Positions 31,054-39,932 of a stretch of DNA of 64,000 nucleotides are shown piece after piece. The DNA lies in contig JAHBXX010000008.1 of the NCBI GenBank assembly GCA_019636245.1, positions 62,001-126,000 on the forward strand, read 5' to 3'. This DNA comes from Planctomycetota bacterium. Its GTDB lineage: Bacteria > Planctomycetota > UBA1135 > UBA2386. The notes under the pieces are model-generated. The model saw nothing but the letters and a program-made list of their open reading frames with translations. It was not told the origin of the DNA and did not search any database. Position numbers and translations under genes: made by a program. Within the stretch, counting starts at the first letter, position 1. The number at the start of each line of letters is the position of its first letter.

Positions 31054-31762
31054 GCATCAACTCCCATGTCAGCTCCGCGTAGCAGAGCGCACCCTTGGAC
31101 CAAGGACAATGTAGGAAAGCAGACTTGCCATGACTCGCCGCCTCCACCAATGCGGAGTCGCGGAAGATCATGGACTGCAGGAGGCCGGTGCCGAGGTTGC
31201 GGCGCAGATCCTCGAGCACCTCGATCGCGATGGCCTCGCGGGGATCGACCATGACCGGCAGGACGCCGCGCAGCCTGGCCTTGCCCGGGAAGGCGGCGGC
31301 GGCCCGCTCGAGCGAGGCGAGCATCTGCGACAGCCCGTGCATCGAGAAGAACTCGGCCTGGACCGGGACCACGACCTCGTCGCTGAGCTGAACCCCAGCC
31401 CAGCCCCACGCATCCATGCGGGGCGGACAGTCGACGATCAGGTAGTCGACCAGTCCGGACAGGCTCTCGCTGAGTTGCTGCAACCCGCCCACGTCCAGCT
31501 TCGCCCCTGCCGCCAGTTCGGCCTCCACACCATGCGAGGGTAGAAGCCAAAGGCGCTCCTCGATCGGGACCAGGAGATCGAGCAGGGGGGGCGCCCCGTC
31601 GGGAGGGTCCATGCCCTGCAGGGCCACGGTGGCATTCCCCTGGGGGTCCAGGTCGAAGAGAGCCACCCGCTTGCCGGCAAGCGCCAGACCATGCGCGAGA
31701 TGGATGGCGGTCGTCGTCTTGCCGACCCCGCCCTTCTGATTCGCCAGCACGATGGAATGCAA
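31031..31762 (-). CDS. parA: Chromosome partitioning ATPase ParA
   Basis: The 243-residue deviant Walker ATPase that moves ParB-parS complexes. KGGVGKTT (residues 10-17) is the deviant Walker A motif, DLDPQGN follows and VDYLIVDCPPRMD is Walker B. No ATG is in frame at the right place; I chose TTG at 31762, which puts the P-loop at the usual distance from the N-terminus (MHSIVLANQKGG). The protein is slightly shorter than usual Soj/ParA. It is divergent from the membrane-protein gene at 31819, 56 bases away. Confidence 0.93.
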   Translation of the reverse strand: MHSIVLANQKGGVGKTTTAIHLAHGLALAGKRVALFDLDPQGNATVALQGMDPPDGAPPLLDLLVPIEERLWLLPSHGVEAELAAGAKLDVGGLQQLSESLSGLVDYLIVDCPPRMDAWGWAGVQLSDEVVVPVQAEFFSMHGLSQMLASLERAAAAFPGKARLRGVLPVMVDPREAIAIEVLEDLRRNLGTGLLQSMIFRDSALVEAASHGKSAFLHCPWSKGALCYAELTWELMHGRSSIG

Positions 31763-31818
31763 CCTTGCCCCCGGCACAGACCGCGTGTTGGCGCTCCGCC
31801 CGGGGCGCCGACCGGGAG

Positions 31819-32529
31819 ATGGTAGCGAACCCGAGCCGGCACGCGAGGGGAGGTGCTGGGAATCTCGATTCGCGGTGGAAACCGACGTGGCATCTGGTAG
31901 CTCACGATGGCGTGCGTGTCGGTGCACGGAGGACTTGGCTGGGTGCGTTGGGTCGGTTGCGCATCGCCGGCTGGACGCCTTGGGCGCTGCTGATCGGCTG
32001 GTCGGCCTACGCCACCGTGCAGGAGCCAGCCGTGCTGCGATCGAGCGGCCTGCACCTCCGGGAGCCCGCCATCTGGGCGGCGGCAGCCGTGCTCTGGATC
32101 GTCCTCGCCTGGCCGGACTCCCACGCTCCTTCGCCGCCACGCGCCTCGAGTCGCCTGGCCCAGCATTCCCTGCTGTTGCTCCTGGTGGGGCTCGCGGCTG
32201 CGGTGTTGCTGGCGGTCGCGGGGTGGATCACGGAGGCAGCGGTAGGATGGACGCGGCTCGGGACTTCGGCGGCCTGGTGGTGGGCCGCACTGGTGCCCCT
32301 TGCCGCGGCGCGCTCAGTCCGCCAGGATAGGACGCAAACACATACCAATACTATACTTATGGTGATTTCAGCCGGCCCCTCGCTGGCCATCTTCAGCGCC
32401 GTGGGGTCGCCGACGGCTGGCCATCCCCGCCTCTTGGTCGCCAGCATCCTGTCGATCCTCGCCAGTTGCTTGTGGATGATCAGGCTCGACCGCCCAGCGA
32501 CCCGCCCTGCCACCAGGATCGAAGCATGA
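31819..32529 (+). CDS. Polytopic membrane protein of unknown family
   Basis: I do not recognise the family. The 236-residue product would have about six hydrophobic segments, from residue 50 onwards, and ends in an overlap (ATGA) with the next gene, which argues for real translation. Third-position GC is high through most of it. The start is unsure: ATG at 31819 is used, but the first 40 codons are poorly biased and GTG near 31911 is possible. A short AT-rich patch (32334-32372) with rare codons interrupts the frame without breaking it. Confidence 0.55.
   Translation: MVANPSRHARGGAGNLDSRWKPTWHLVAHDGVRVGARRTWLGALGRLRIAGWTPWALLIGWSAYATVQEPAVLRSSGLHLREPAIWAAAAVLWIVLAWPDSHAPSPPRASSRLAQHSLLLLLVGLAAAVLLAVAGWITEAAVGWTRLGTSAAWWWAALVPLAAARSVRQDRTQTHTNTILMVISAGPSLAIFSAVGSPTAGHPRLLVASILSILASCLWMIRLDRPATRPATRIEA
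32334..32372. other. AT-rich island
   Basis: About 39 bases at roughly two-thirds A+T in DNA that is about 70% GC, inside the membrane-protein frame. It contains TATACT at 32352-32357 and an imperfect 20-bp palindrome with ends acca/tggt. It may be a promoter or an operator for the phosphoesterase gene that starts 150 bases later, or a foreign patch. No good -35 element is seen. Confidence 0.5.
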
Positions 32530-33266
32530 GGATCGGCATTCTCGGTGACATCCACGCCAACCTGGAGGCTCTGGAAGCGGTCGTGGCTGCGATGCGACGC
32601 GAGGGCGTCGAGCGCTGGGTCCAGGTGGGCGACATCGTCGGCTATGGGCCCGAACCGTCGGCGTGCATCGACGTGGTGCGGGATCTCGGCTGCATCACCT
32701 GCGTCGGCAACCACGATGCCGCGGTGCTCGACCGGCTCGACACCACCTACTTCAACAACTTCGCGCGCGCGGCGATCCAGTGGACACAGCAGCGGCTGCA
32801 ACCGCGCGACCGCGAGTTCCTGGGCAACCTCGAACTGGTGGTCAGGCAACCGCCGTTCACGGTGGTGCATGGAACGCTGCACTTGCCCGAGCAGTTCGGC
32901 TACGTGATCAGTCCGGTCGAGGCGCTCGATTCCTTCGAGTTCCAGGACACGCAGCTGTGCTTCGTGGGCCACTCGCACGTGCCGGCGATCTACCTGCGGC
33001 GCGATGCCGCGCCCGAGGACATCCACGTCGTCCCGCACTCCGAGGCGGAGATCTCCTACCGCGGCTTCGACCGCGTGCTGATGAACGTGGGCAGCGTCGG
33101 CCAGCCGCGGGACGAGGACCCACGCGCCGCCTATGGGCTGGTCGACACCGAACTCGAGATCGCCGCGATCCGCCGCGTCGAGTACGACATCGCCGGGGTG
33201 CAGAGGAAGATCCGCGCCGCCGGGCTGCCCGAGGTGCTTGCCAACCGCCTCGCGCTCGGCGTCTGA
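32526..33266 (+). CDS. Metallophosphoesterase (calcineurin-like)
   Basis: A 246-residue binuclear metal phosphoesterase of the YfcE/MJ0936-like group. Metal-ligand motifs: GDIHANLEAL (Asp and His near residues 8-10), GDIVGYGPEP, GNHDAAV, and GHSHVPAIYL. The full set is intact. Substrates of this group vary (phosphodiesters and nucleotides) and cannot be told here. The ATG at 32526 overlaps the stop of the membrane-protein gene; a longer in-frame extension to 32466 lacks motifs. Confidence 0.9.
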   Translation: MRIGILGDIHANLEALEAVVAAMRREGVERWVQVGDIVGYGPEPSACIDVVRDLGCITCVGNHDAAVLDRLDTTYFNNFARAAIQWTQQRLQPRDREFLGNLELVVRQPPFTVVHGTLHLPEQFGYVISPVEALDSFEFQDTQLCFVGHSHVPAIYLRRDAAPEDIHVVPHSEAEISYRGFDRVLMNVGSVGQPRDEDPRAAYGLVDTELEIAAIRRVEYDIAGVQRKIRAAGLPEVLANRLALGV

Positions 33267-33278
33267 CGTCCCTTGCCG

Positions 33279-35690
33279 ATGCGTGCACTGCTCGCCGCCC
33301 TCGTCGTGGTGGGGCCGCTCTCGACGCAGCGGTGGCAGGACATCTGTGGCCGTAGCGAGGCGGGCGCGGTGGCGCTGCAGCAGGCGGTCAGGGACCTCGC
33401 CGCGGATGCGACCGTGCTGGTCGTCGCTTCCCACCCGGACGACCGCTATGTGCTGCCGGCGATCTGGCTGCGCTTCCAGCATGGGGTCCGCATCGCCGTG
33501 CTGCTGGCGACACGCGGCGGCGGCGGCCAGAACCCCGGGGGCCCCGAGACCGGCGATGCCCTCGAACGGATCCGCACGCTCGAGACCGAGGTGGGCTGCG
33601 CCCACTTCGGCGGCCAGATCTGGTACCTCGATCGGCCCGATGCCGGCTACCGCCGGTCTGCGGCCGAGACCTTCGCGGAATGGGGGCGCGAGGGCACGCT
33701 TCGCGATCTGGTGCGGATGATCCGCACGATCCGGCCCGATTGCGTGATCACGACCCATCACGCCGAGGAGTCCCACGGCCACGATCTGGCGCTGGTCGAG
33801 CTGTTGCCCGAAGCGGTTGCCCACGCGGCGCAGGCCTCGTTCCTGCCCGATGTCCCGCCACACCAGGTCGGCGCCCTGCTGCTGGGGGCGGGGAGCACGG
33901 ATTCCCCGAGCACGGTGCGGGTGGACGCCGATTCCCTGGAGCCGGTCCGCGGTCGAAGCCTGCGGCGCCTCGCCTACGAAGTGCTGCTGCACGCCCACGT
34001 CAGCCCTGGCCCGCCCGCGCCGATCGACGTGCTGTTCGAACCCGAGCTGCGGCTCGAGGCCCACATGGCGGCGCGGCCGTCGCGGCACGCGCCCCAGGGC
34101 CTCGGTCTGCGGTCGGTCTTCGATGCCGATCTGTGGCCGGGCGAAGCCGAGCGCGCGCCGGTGCTGGAACGCCTGCTGGCCGCCGAACTGCCGCGTCGCG
34201 TGGCGCGGTCCGAGGCGCCCCTGCAACTCGCCGCCGAGATCCTGGCGGAGCTGCGCGCGCTCGCTGCGGGGCTGCACGCCACGGATCCCAACGCGCGCGA
34301 CGCACGCGAGCGCCTGGATCGTCGTGTCGCCGCGCTGGAACGGCTCGCGCTCGTGCTGGCCGGAGTGCAGGTGGAACTGGACGTTCCGCCGGGAGTGGCC
34401 GCCGTGGCCGGAGAGGAGTTCGTGGCCGTCGTGCGGGTGCACGCGCCACCGGACCAGCGAGTGGGCCTGCGCGTCGAAGGCCTCGATGCGGTTGCCGCCG
34501 AACTCGATCCGGTCGGCGAGGGGGATCCAGACCACGGCATCTTCCGCAATGGCAGCCGCGCCCAGCTGGTGCTGCGCCTGCCGCTGCGCGACCGCACCGA
34601 GGCCGATCCGATGGCCCGCCGCTTTCGCGGCGACCGGTTCGAGCCGCCCGTCCGGGTCCGGTTCCACGTGCAGCTCGACCAACTCGCCGTGCCGCTGGAA
34701 CTCACGGTGCCGGTCGAGGAGCGGGCGCCGGTCGAACTCAGCGTCGTGCCGCGCATGCTGCTGCTGCCGACGGCGCGCCGCGACCTCCAGTTCAGCGTCG
34801 GCGTCACCCGTTACTCGCGCTTCCCGATCGACGGCGAGATCGAACTGCGCGCGCCCGCGGGCTACGGGATCGAGTCGGAGCGCCGCCCGGTGGCGCTGCG
34901 CGAGGTGGCGGGCGACATGTTCGGGTTCCACGTCACCGCAGCGCGCGAGCGCAAGCCCGGTGTCGACGTGTTGCGCATCCGCCTCGGCGGCAATCGCATC
35001 GCCCTGCCGGTGCACAACGTCGACGTCCAGGTGCCCCCGGAGCTCCGTGTCGGCCTCCTGCGCAGCCTCGATGACACGCTGCCGGCGATCCTCGGCGCGG
35101 GAGGACTCGGCCTCGCCTGGTCCGACCTGAGCGATGCCGACATCGCCGTTGCGGACCTGCGCGCCTTCGACACGATCGTCGTCGACGTGCGCGCCCTTCG
35201 GGATCGCCCGGCCGCCCGCCGCGGCTTCCGTCGCCTCCTCGACTTCGCGACCGGCGCAGGCCGGCGGCTGGTCCTCTTCTACCAGAAGGACACCGAGTTC
35301 CATCCGCCGGGCGAGGGCTTCCTCGGCGCGCCGTTCCAGCCGTTCCAGGTCGGCAGGGCAAGGGTCACGCGCAGCGACGCACCCGTCCGCGTGCTGCGGC
35401 CGGAGCACACGCTGCTGACGCATCCCAATCGCATCGTGCCTGGCGACTGGGATGGCTGGGAGCAGGAGCGGGCGCTCTACCTGCCGTCGCGCCACGCGGG
35501 CGCCTACGAGGAACTGCTCGAACTGCACGATCCAGGCCAGCCGCCCGAGCGTGGCGCCCTGCTCTACGCCCGCACGGGCGACGGGGAGTACGTCTACTGC
35601 GCGCTGGCGCTCTGGCGGCAGCTCAAGAAGCTGCACCCTGGAGCGGTGCGGCTGCTGGCCAACCTCCTGACGCCGGCGCGGCCGCGTTGA
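33279..35690 (+). CDS. PIG-L family deacetylase with long C-terminal extension
   Basis: An 803-residue secreted protein: a short signal peptide, then a PIG-L/LmbE deacetylase domain (about 40-240) with ASHPDDR and HHAEESHGHD as metal ligands. Residues 350-600 are beta-rich with repeated VELxVxP-like strands, and the last 200 residues (FDTIVVDVRALRDRP, RRLVLFYQKDTEF) resemble a class I glutamine-amidotransferase-like fold. PIG-L enzymes remove N-acetyl groups from sugars, so a role on an envelope polysaccharide is plausible. A TTG at 33273 is a less likely start. It is 12 bases after the phosphoesterase gene. Confidence 0.88.
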   Translation: MRALLAALVVVGPLSTQRWQDICGRSEAGAVALQQAVRDLAADATVLVVASHPDDRYVLPAIWLRFQHGVRIAVLLATRGGGGQNPGGPETGDALERIRTLETEVGCAHFGGQIWYLDRPDAGYRRSAAETFAEWGREGTLRDLVRMIRTIRPDCVITTHHAEESHGHDLALVELLPEAVAHAAQASFLPDVPPHQVGALLLGAGSTDSPSTVRVDADSLEPVRGRSLRRLAYEVLLHAHVSPGPPAPIDVLFEPELRLEAHMAARPSRHAPQGLGLRSVFDADLWPGEAERAPVLERLLAAELPRRVARSEAPLQLAAEILAELRALAAGLHATDPNARDARERLDRRVAALERLALVLAGVQVELDVPPGVAAVAGEEFVAVVRVHAPPDQRVGLRVEGLDAVAAELDPVGEGDPDHGIFRNGSRAQLVLRLPLRDRTEADPMARRFRGDRFEPPVRVRFHVQLDQLAVPLELTVPVEERAPVELSVVPRMLLLPTARRDLQFSVGVTRYSRFPIDGEIELRAPAGYGIESERRPVALREVAGDMFGFHVTAARERKPGVDVLRIRLGGNRIALPVHNVDVQVPPELRVGLLRSLDDTLPAILGAGGLGLAWSDLSDADIAVADLRAFDTIVVDVRALRDRPAARRGFRRLLDFATGAGRRLVLFYQKDTEFHPPGEGFLGAPFQPFQVGRARVTRSDAPVRVLRPEHTLLTHPNRIVPGDWDGWEQERALYLPSRHAGAYEELLELHDPGQPPERGALLYARTGDGEYVYCALALWRQLKKLHPGAVRLLANLLTPARPR

Positions 35691-35699
35691 CGCGCCCGA

Positions 35700-36599
35700 T
35701 CAGGCGGTCTTGCGCCGCGCGAGAGCGACGATGCACGCCCCGGCCAGACCCGCGGCCACGGCCAGCGTCAGCGAGCCGGTGCCGAACCAGAGCATGGCCG
35801 ACCACCCGAGCAGGCCGAAACCGAGCGCGCCGGCGACGTGGCGTCGATCCACGAGGCCGCGGGGGCCGCCGCGAATCGCCGCCTCGCCGTCGCGCGACTG
35901 CAGTGCCGCGCACAGTCGCTGCACGTCCTGCGCGAGCGACTCGAGCACAGCGGGCAACTCCGCCAGCTGGGCCAGTTGCGCACTGTGGCCGTCGACGATC
36001 TCCGCCAGGGCGTAGAGGTCCTCCTTCACGTCGGCCGCCGGCGCGGCGGCCTCGACGCTGCCGGCGGCATCGGGCGCGGCGGCTGTCGGGGCGACCTCCT
36101 CGATCGCACTCGACAGATCGCCCATGGCGGCTTCCAGCTCGTCGATGTCGAACCACTCGACGTCGCTGGTCGTCTCGGCGGCAGAGCCACCCCTGGCCGC
36201 CAACTCCCGCTGGCTGCCCACGGCATCCTGCACCGGCGTCGACGGCTTGGTGGTCGACGCCGGCGGCTGCAGTTCGGCTGTGGCAGCAGCGACGAACTCC
36301 ACCGCCTCCGCGGCGAGGCCGCGATCGTGCGCGTCCTGCAGCATGGTCGCGATCTCCGCCGGACTCAGGCAGGCATCGGCCTTGCCGAGCGCCTCCAGGT
36401 GTGGACCCAGTTCGGCGCGCAGGGCTGCGCTCGGCACCGCCAGCACGTGATCGGCGGCGTCGCCAGCCGGCAGGCTGCGGATCACCTGCAGCGCCTGTGC
36501 GTTGCGCCAGGCCTCGACCTGCTCGTCCGGGATCCCCAGCCGATCGAGATCGGCGCGCGTCAGCAGGCGATCGAGCAGGGATGCGGTGGGTGACGTCAT
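35700..36599 (-). CDS. Membrane-anchored protein with acidic middle region
   Basis: A 299-residue protein without a recognised family. The N-terminal 150 residues are helical; residues 140-225 are acidic and Ala/Glu-rich, likely disordered; residues 200-240 are helical with heptad-like Leu; the C-terminal 45 residues hold two hydrophobic segments followed by RRKTA, so the bulk is probably cytoplasmic. The ATG at 36599 was chosen because upstream in-frame sequence is Arg-rich. It converges on the PIG-L gene with a 9-base gap. Confidence 0.7.
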   Translation of the reverse strand: MTSPTASLLDRLLTRADLDRLGIPDEQVEAWRNAQALQVIRSLPAGDAADHVLAVPSAALRAELGPHLEALGKADACLSPAEIATMLQDAHDRGLAAEAVEFVAAATAELQPPASTTKPSTPVQDAVGSQRELAARGGSAAETTSDVEWFDIDELEAAMGDLSSAIEEVAPTAAAPDAAGSVEAAAPAADVKEDLYALAEIVDGHSAQLAQLAELPAVLESLAQDVQRLCAALQSRDGEAAIRGGPRGLVDRRHVAGALGFGLLGWSAMLWFGTGSLTLAVAAGLAGACIVALARRKTA

Positions 36600-36717
36600 G
36601 CCGGCGAGGCGATGGCGAACGCGCCGCCCCGTTCTTCGACACTCCGGAGCCCGGGATTGAGCCCGGCTTCGGGTGCGGCGGCAGGGTCGTTGCGATCGGC
36701 CTTTCCGGCCGGCGGGC

Positions 36718-37086
36718 TCACGGCAGGCGGGGGAACCGCATCTTCTCGGACCTGCCGCGAACCAGCCGGACCTCGTGCGAGCCGCCGCGGTTGCGCAGCA
36801 GGTGCATGGCCAGGGCATCGATCAGCGAGTAGTCGCCGTTGTCGTAGAGCAACTCGAGCCGGATGTGCGATTCCGCGTCGGTCAGCACCCGGATCTCGAC
36901 GACGCTGCGGCCTGGCACCACCTTGCTGACCCCGTCCGGGGTCGTGTAGTGCAGTTCCGACAGTTGCACGACCGCCGTCACGTCGTCGCCGGCCGGCTTC
37001 TCCGGGCCCTGCGGCGGGGCGGCACCCGGCACGAAGGTCACGGCGGCGACGAGGGGGATCGGGAGCAGCAGGGTCCAGGCGTTCAT
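36718..37086 (-). CDS. Small secreted protein
   Basis: A 122-residue protein with a signal peptide (LLLPIPLVAAVTFVPGAA). The mature part is beta-rich, with SELHYTTPDGVSKVVPGRSVVEIR and VRLVRGRSEKMRF. No family recognised. It sits between a divergent gluzincin-like gene (37158) and a same-strand membrane protein gene 118 bases downstream. Confidence 0.65.
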   Translation of the reverse strand: MNAWTLLLPIPLVAAVTFVPGAAPPQGPEKPAGDDVTAVVQLSELHYTTPDGVSKVVPGRSVVEIRVLTDAESHIRLELLYDNGDYSLIDALAMHLLRNRGGSHEVRLVRGRSEKMRFPRLP

Positions 37087-37157
37087 GGCGGAGTTCGAGG
37101 GGGAAGGCGGCGGCCAGGGTACTTCCCGACCTGCCGGACCCGGACTATGACGCCACC

Positions 37158-38177
37158 TTGCGCCAGTTCCTGCCAGCGAGAACGGTCGGCCGCCGGGCGA
37201 TTCGCGCCGCCGCACTGGCCCTGATCCTCGCCGCCTGTGGGGGTGGACCGGGCGACGCGCCGCCGACCGCCGCCGAACGCGCCAGCCTGGCGGTGGTCGA
37301 GGCCGGCACCGGCGAACCGCCGGAGGCTGCGGTCGCCGCGATCCGGCGGGCCGTGGACGAGGCCCTGCCGGCGCTCGGCAAGGTCTTCGCCGGCATGCCG
37401 AAGCAGCGGTTCTTCGTGCACGTGCATGCCAGCCGCGAGGCCCTGCCCGAGGCCCTCGCGGCGCACCTGCAGCCCGATTCGCCGGGCTTCGCCCTGCTGG
37501 GGCGCCACCAGGTCCATCTCGTCTGGGGCGAGATGCGGCGCGTCGGTGCCAGCCTGCGCGGCGTGGTCGTGCACGAACTCGTGCACGAACTGCTCGACCA
37601 GTTCGTCGCCCCGCATGGCGCTCGCATGCCGCGCTGGTTCCACGAGGGGCTCGCGCAGACGATCGCCGGCGACACCTACCTCGGCGCCCGCGAGGAGGAC
37701 CTGGTCTGGCGCCTCGCGGCCCGCACCCTGCCGTCGTTCGGCGATCTGCGCGAGCGCTTTCCCACCGCCGAGACCGAGCTGCGGCTCGCCTACGCGCAGA
37801 GCTACTCGTACGTCGCCTGGCTGGAACGGCAGTACGGACTCGACGCCCTGCTGCGCATCGCCGCCGCCGTGGACGAGCGCACCAGTTTCGAGCATGCGCT
37901 GGTCGGCCGGACGGGCAGGACGACCCTCGAACTCGAGGAGTCCTGGAAGGACAACCTGCAGCATGGTTCCGGCGCGACGTGGCGCGCCGCGCTGAACCAG
38001 TGCTTCAGCCTGGTCATGATCGCCGCCCTGCCGGTGCTGGCGCTGGCGCTGATCCGCCGCCTGGCGGCCGATCGACGCGCGGCCGCGAAGCTCGAGCGCG
38101 ACGAGGCAGCCGCAGCCGCAGCCGCAGCCGGCGCTGCGCCCACCGACGCCGACCAACCACGCGCGCCCGGCGACTGA
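37158..38177 (+). CDS. Peptidase MA-like lipoprotein
   Basis: A 339-residue protein with a lipobox (LILAAC, Cys near residue 27). HELVH at about 138-142 and WFHEGLAQT downstream give the HExxH...E layout of gluzincin (Peptidase MA-like) zinc peptidases. A hydrophobic segment near residues 285-305 and a C-terminal Ala-rich tail follow. The Ala run is coded by a gcagcc hexamer repeated about four times near 38104. The start is TTG at 37158; no ATG is in frame nearby, so the N-terminus is tentative. Confidence 0.8.
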   Translation: MRQFLPARTVGRRAIRAAALALILAACGGGPGDAPPTAAERASLAVVEAGTGEPPEAAVAAIRRAVDEALPALGKVFAGMPKQRFFVHVHASREALPEALAAHLQPDSPGFALLGRHQVHLVWGEMRRVGASLRGVVVHELVHELLDQFVAPHGARMPRWFHEGLAQTIAGDTYLGAREEDLVWRLAARTLPSFGDLRERFPTAETELRLAYAQSYSYVAWLERQYGLDALLRIAAAVDERTSFEHALVGRTGRTTLELEESWKDNLQHGSGATWRAALNQCFSLVMIAALPVLALALIRRLAADRRAAAKLERDEAAAAAAAAGAAPTDADQPRAPGD

Positions 38178-38233
38178 CGGACCCGGCGGCAAACGGGGGC
38201 GGACCGGAGTGGGGCCCTGGTAAAAGACGCAGC

Positions 38234-38542
38234 GTGAAACGACCGCCGACCGCGCCGCCGCGCTGCCTGCCGCTGATCGCCCTGGTGGCCATCGCCACCA
38301 CCGGATGCGTCTCCCATCACCACTCCGTCGGTCTCGGTCCGACCGGCACCGGCGTCGAGACGTCGCGCCAGTTCTACTTCCTGTTCGGCTTCGCCCGCGT
38401 CAACGAGGTCGACCCGCAACGCATGGCGGGTGGGCTGACCAGCTACTCGATCGAGACCAGCTACGGCCTCGTCGACATGCTGCTGATGCCGTTCCTGCTG
38501 CCGCTGACCGCGACGTCGCGCACGGTCGTGGTCCGGACCTGA
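38234..38542 (+). CDS. Bor-like small lipoprotein
   Basis: A 102-residue lipoprotein with signal sequence ending in TTGC (Cys near residue 24). The mature part runs HHHSVGLGPTGTG, then ARVNEVDP, then SIETSYGLVDMLLMP and ends TSRTVVVR. This order resembles the phage lambda Bor/Iss lipoprotein layout (conserved strand, turn and hydrophobic C-terminal stretch), but identity cannot be judged by eye, so the family call is weak. The start is GTG; it lies seven bases before the beta-CASP nuclease gene. Confidence 0.6.
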   Translation: MKRPPTAPPRCLPLIALVAIATTGCVSHHHSVGLGPTGTGVETSRQFYFLFGFARVNEVDPQRMAGGLTSYSIETSYGLVDMLLMPFLLPLTATSRTVVVRT

Positions 38543-38549
38543 CGGCGCC

Positions 38550-39932
38550 ATGCCCCTGTCGGTGCAGTTCCTCGGCGCGGCCCGGCAGGTCACCGGCTCG
38601 AAGCACCTGTTGCGCGTCGGCGACGACCGCATCCTGCTCGAGTGCGGGCTCGTGCAGGGACCGCGGCGACTGGCGAACGAGAAGAACCGGCGGCTGCCGG
38701 TCGCCGGCCGCGACGTCGACGCCGTGATCCTGTCGCACGCCCACATCGACCACTGCGGCGCCCTGCCACGCCTGGTGAAGGACGGCTTCCGCGGCCCGAT
38801 CTGGTGCACGGAGGCCACGGCCGACCTCTTGGCCCTGATGCTGCGCGACGCCGCCCACATCCAGAGCCAGGACGCCCAGTACCTGCGCAAGCGGGGCCAC
38901 GAGGTCGAGCCGCTCTACGACCAGGAGGACGTCGAACGCACGCTGCGCCAGGTGCGCGGCGTGCCCTATCGCCGTCCGGAGGCGGTCACCAGGGACGTGC
39001 AGGTCGAGTTCCTCGACGCCGGGCACATCCTCGGCGCGGCGATCGTCGTGATCGATGCGCGCGTCGACCACCGGGCGCGCCGCCTCGTGTTCACCGGTGA
39101 CTACGGCCGCCGCGACTTGCCGATCCTGCGCAATCCCGAGCCGTTGCCCGAGTGCGACGTGCTGATCACGGAGTCGACCTACGGCGATCGCCTGCACCCG
39201 CCGCGCGTCGACATGATGGCCGAACTGGCGCGCATCGTCGCCGAGGAGCTGCACGACGGCGGCAGGGTGATCGTGCCGGCGTTCGCCGTGGGGCGCACGC
39301 AGTCGGTGGTGATGTTCCTCGGCCAGCTGATGCGCGAGGGCGCCCTGCCCGCGCTGCCGATCCACGTCGACTCGCCGATGAGCCGGCAGGCGACCGAGAT
39401 CATGAGCCGGCACCCCGATCTGTTCGACGACCAGACCCGCACCCTGATCGCCACCGGCCACAGCCCGTTCTTCTTCGACGGCGTGCACTACGTCGCCTCG
39501 GTCGAGGAGAGCAAGGCCCTCAACCAGCTCCGCACCGGCGTCATCGTCGCCGCGTCGGGCATGTGCGAAGCGGGCCGGGTGCTGCACCACCTCGCGCAGA
39601 GCGTGGGGCGCCGCGAGGACTGCGTGCTGATGGTCGGCTACCAGGCCCAGGGCACGCTCGGTCGCAAGCTGATCGACGGCGAGCCGCGGGTCAACATCCT
39701 CGGTCAGGCTTACGACGTGAGATGCCGGGTGCGGTCGATGCAGGGCCTGTCGGCGCACGCCGACTGGCGCGAACTGCTGGCCGCGACCCGGCCGCTGGCG
39801 GGCCGTTGCGGCCAGGTCTTCGTGGTGCACGGCGAGGAGCCGGCCGCCGAGGCCTACGCCGGCCGCCTGCGCGACGCCGGCTTCCGCGACGTCGTGGTGC
39901 CGGCCAGCCGCGAGACGCACGAGATCCGATGA
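38550..39932 (+). CDS. MBL-fold beta-CASP RNA nuclease
   Basis: A 460-residue protein of the metallo-beta-lactamase/beta-CASP group (CPSF73/RNase-like). The zinc motif SHAHIDHCGALP lies near residue 62; other ligands and the beta-CASP signatures follow (STYGDRLH, PAFAVGRTQ, SGMCEAGR, QGLSAHADW). Such enzymes cut or degrade RNA. It overlaps dapF by four bases (ATGA), which suggests coupled translation rather than related function. Confidence 0.9.
   Translation: MPLSVQFLGAARQVTGSKHLLRVGDDRILLECGLVQGPRRLANEKNRRLPVAGRDVDAVILSHAHIDHCGALPRLVKDGFRGPIWCTEATADLLALMLRDAAHIQSQDAQYLRKRGHEVEPLYDQEDVERTLRQVRGVPYRRPEAVTRDVQVEFLDAGHILGAAIVVIDARVDHRARRLVFTGDYGRRDLPILRNPEPLPECDVLITESTYGDRLHPPRVDMMAELARIVAEELHDGGRVIVPAFAVGRTQSVVMFLGQLMREGALPALPIHVDSPMSRQATEIMSRHPDLFDDQTRTLIATGHSPFFFDGVHYVASVEESKALNQLRTGVIVAASGMCEAGRVLHHLAQSVGRREDCVLMVGYQAQGTLGRKLIDGEPRVNILGQAYDVRCRVRSMQGLSAHADWRELLAATRPLAGRCGQVFVVHGEEPAAEAYAGRLRDAGFRDVVVPASRETHEIR

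Noticed and set aside
31765-31818. A TTG start at 31765 for the membrane protein
   Set aside because: It lies two bases from the parA start on the other strand with no ribosome site, and the extra residues are Arg-rich.
36620-36700. A possible tRNA in the region with ttcgacactcc and a GC-rich stem
   Set aside because: The acceptor stem and T-loop do not pair into a cloverleaf; only a bulged hairpin (agcccggg with cccggct) is seen.
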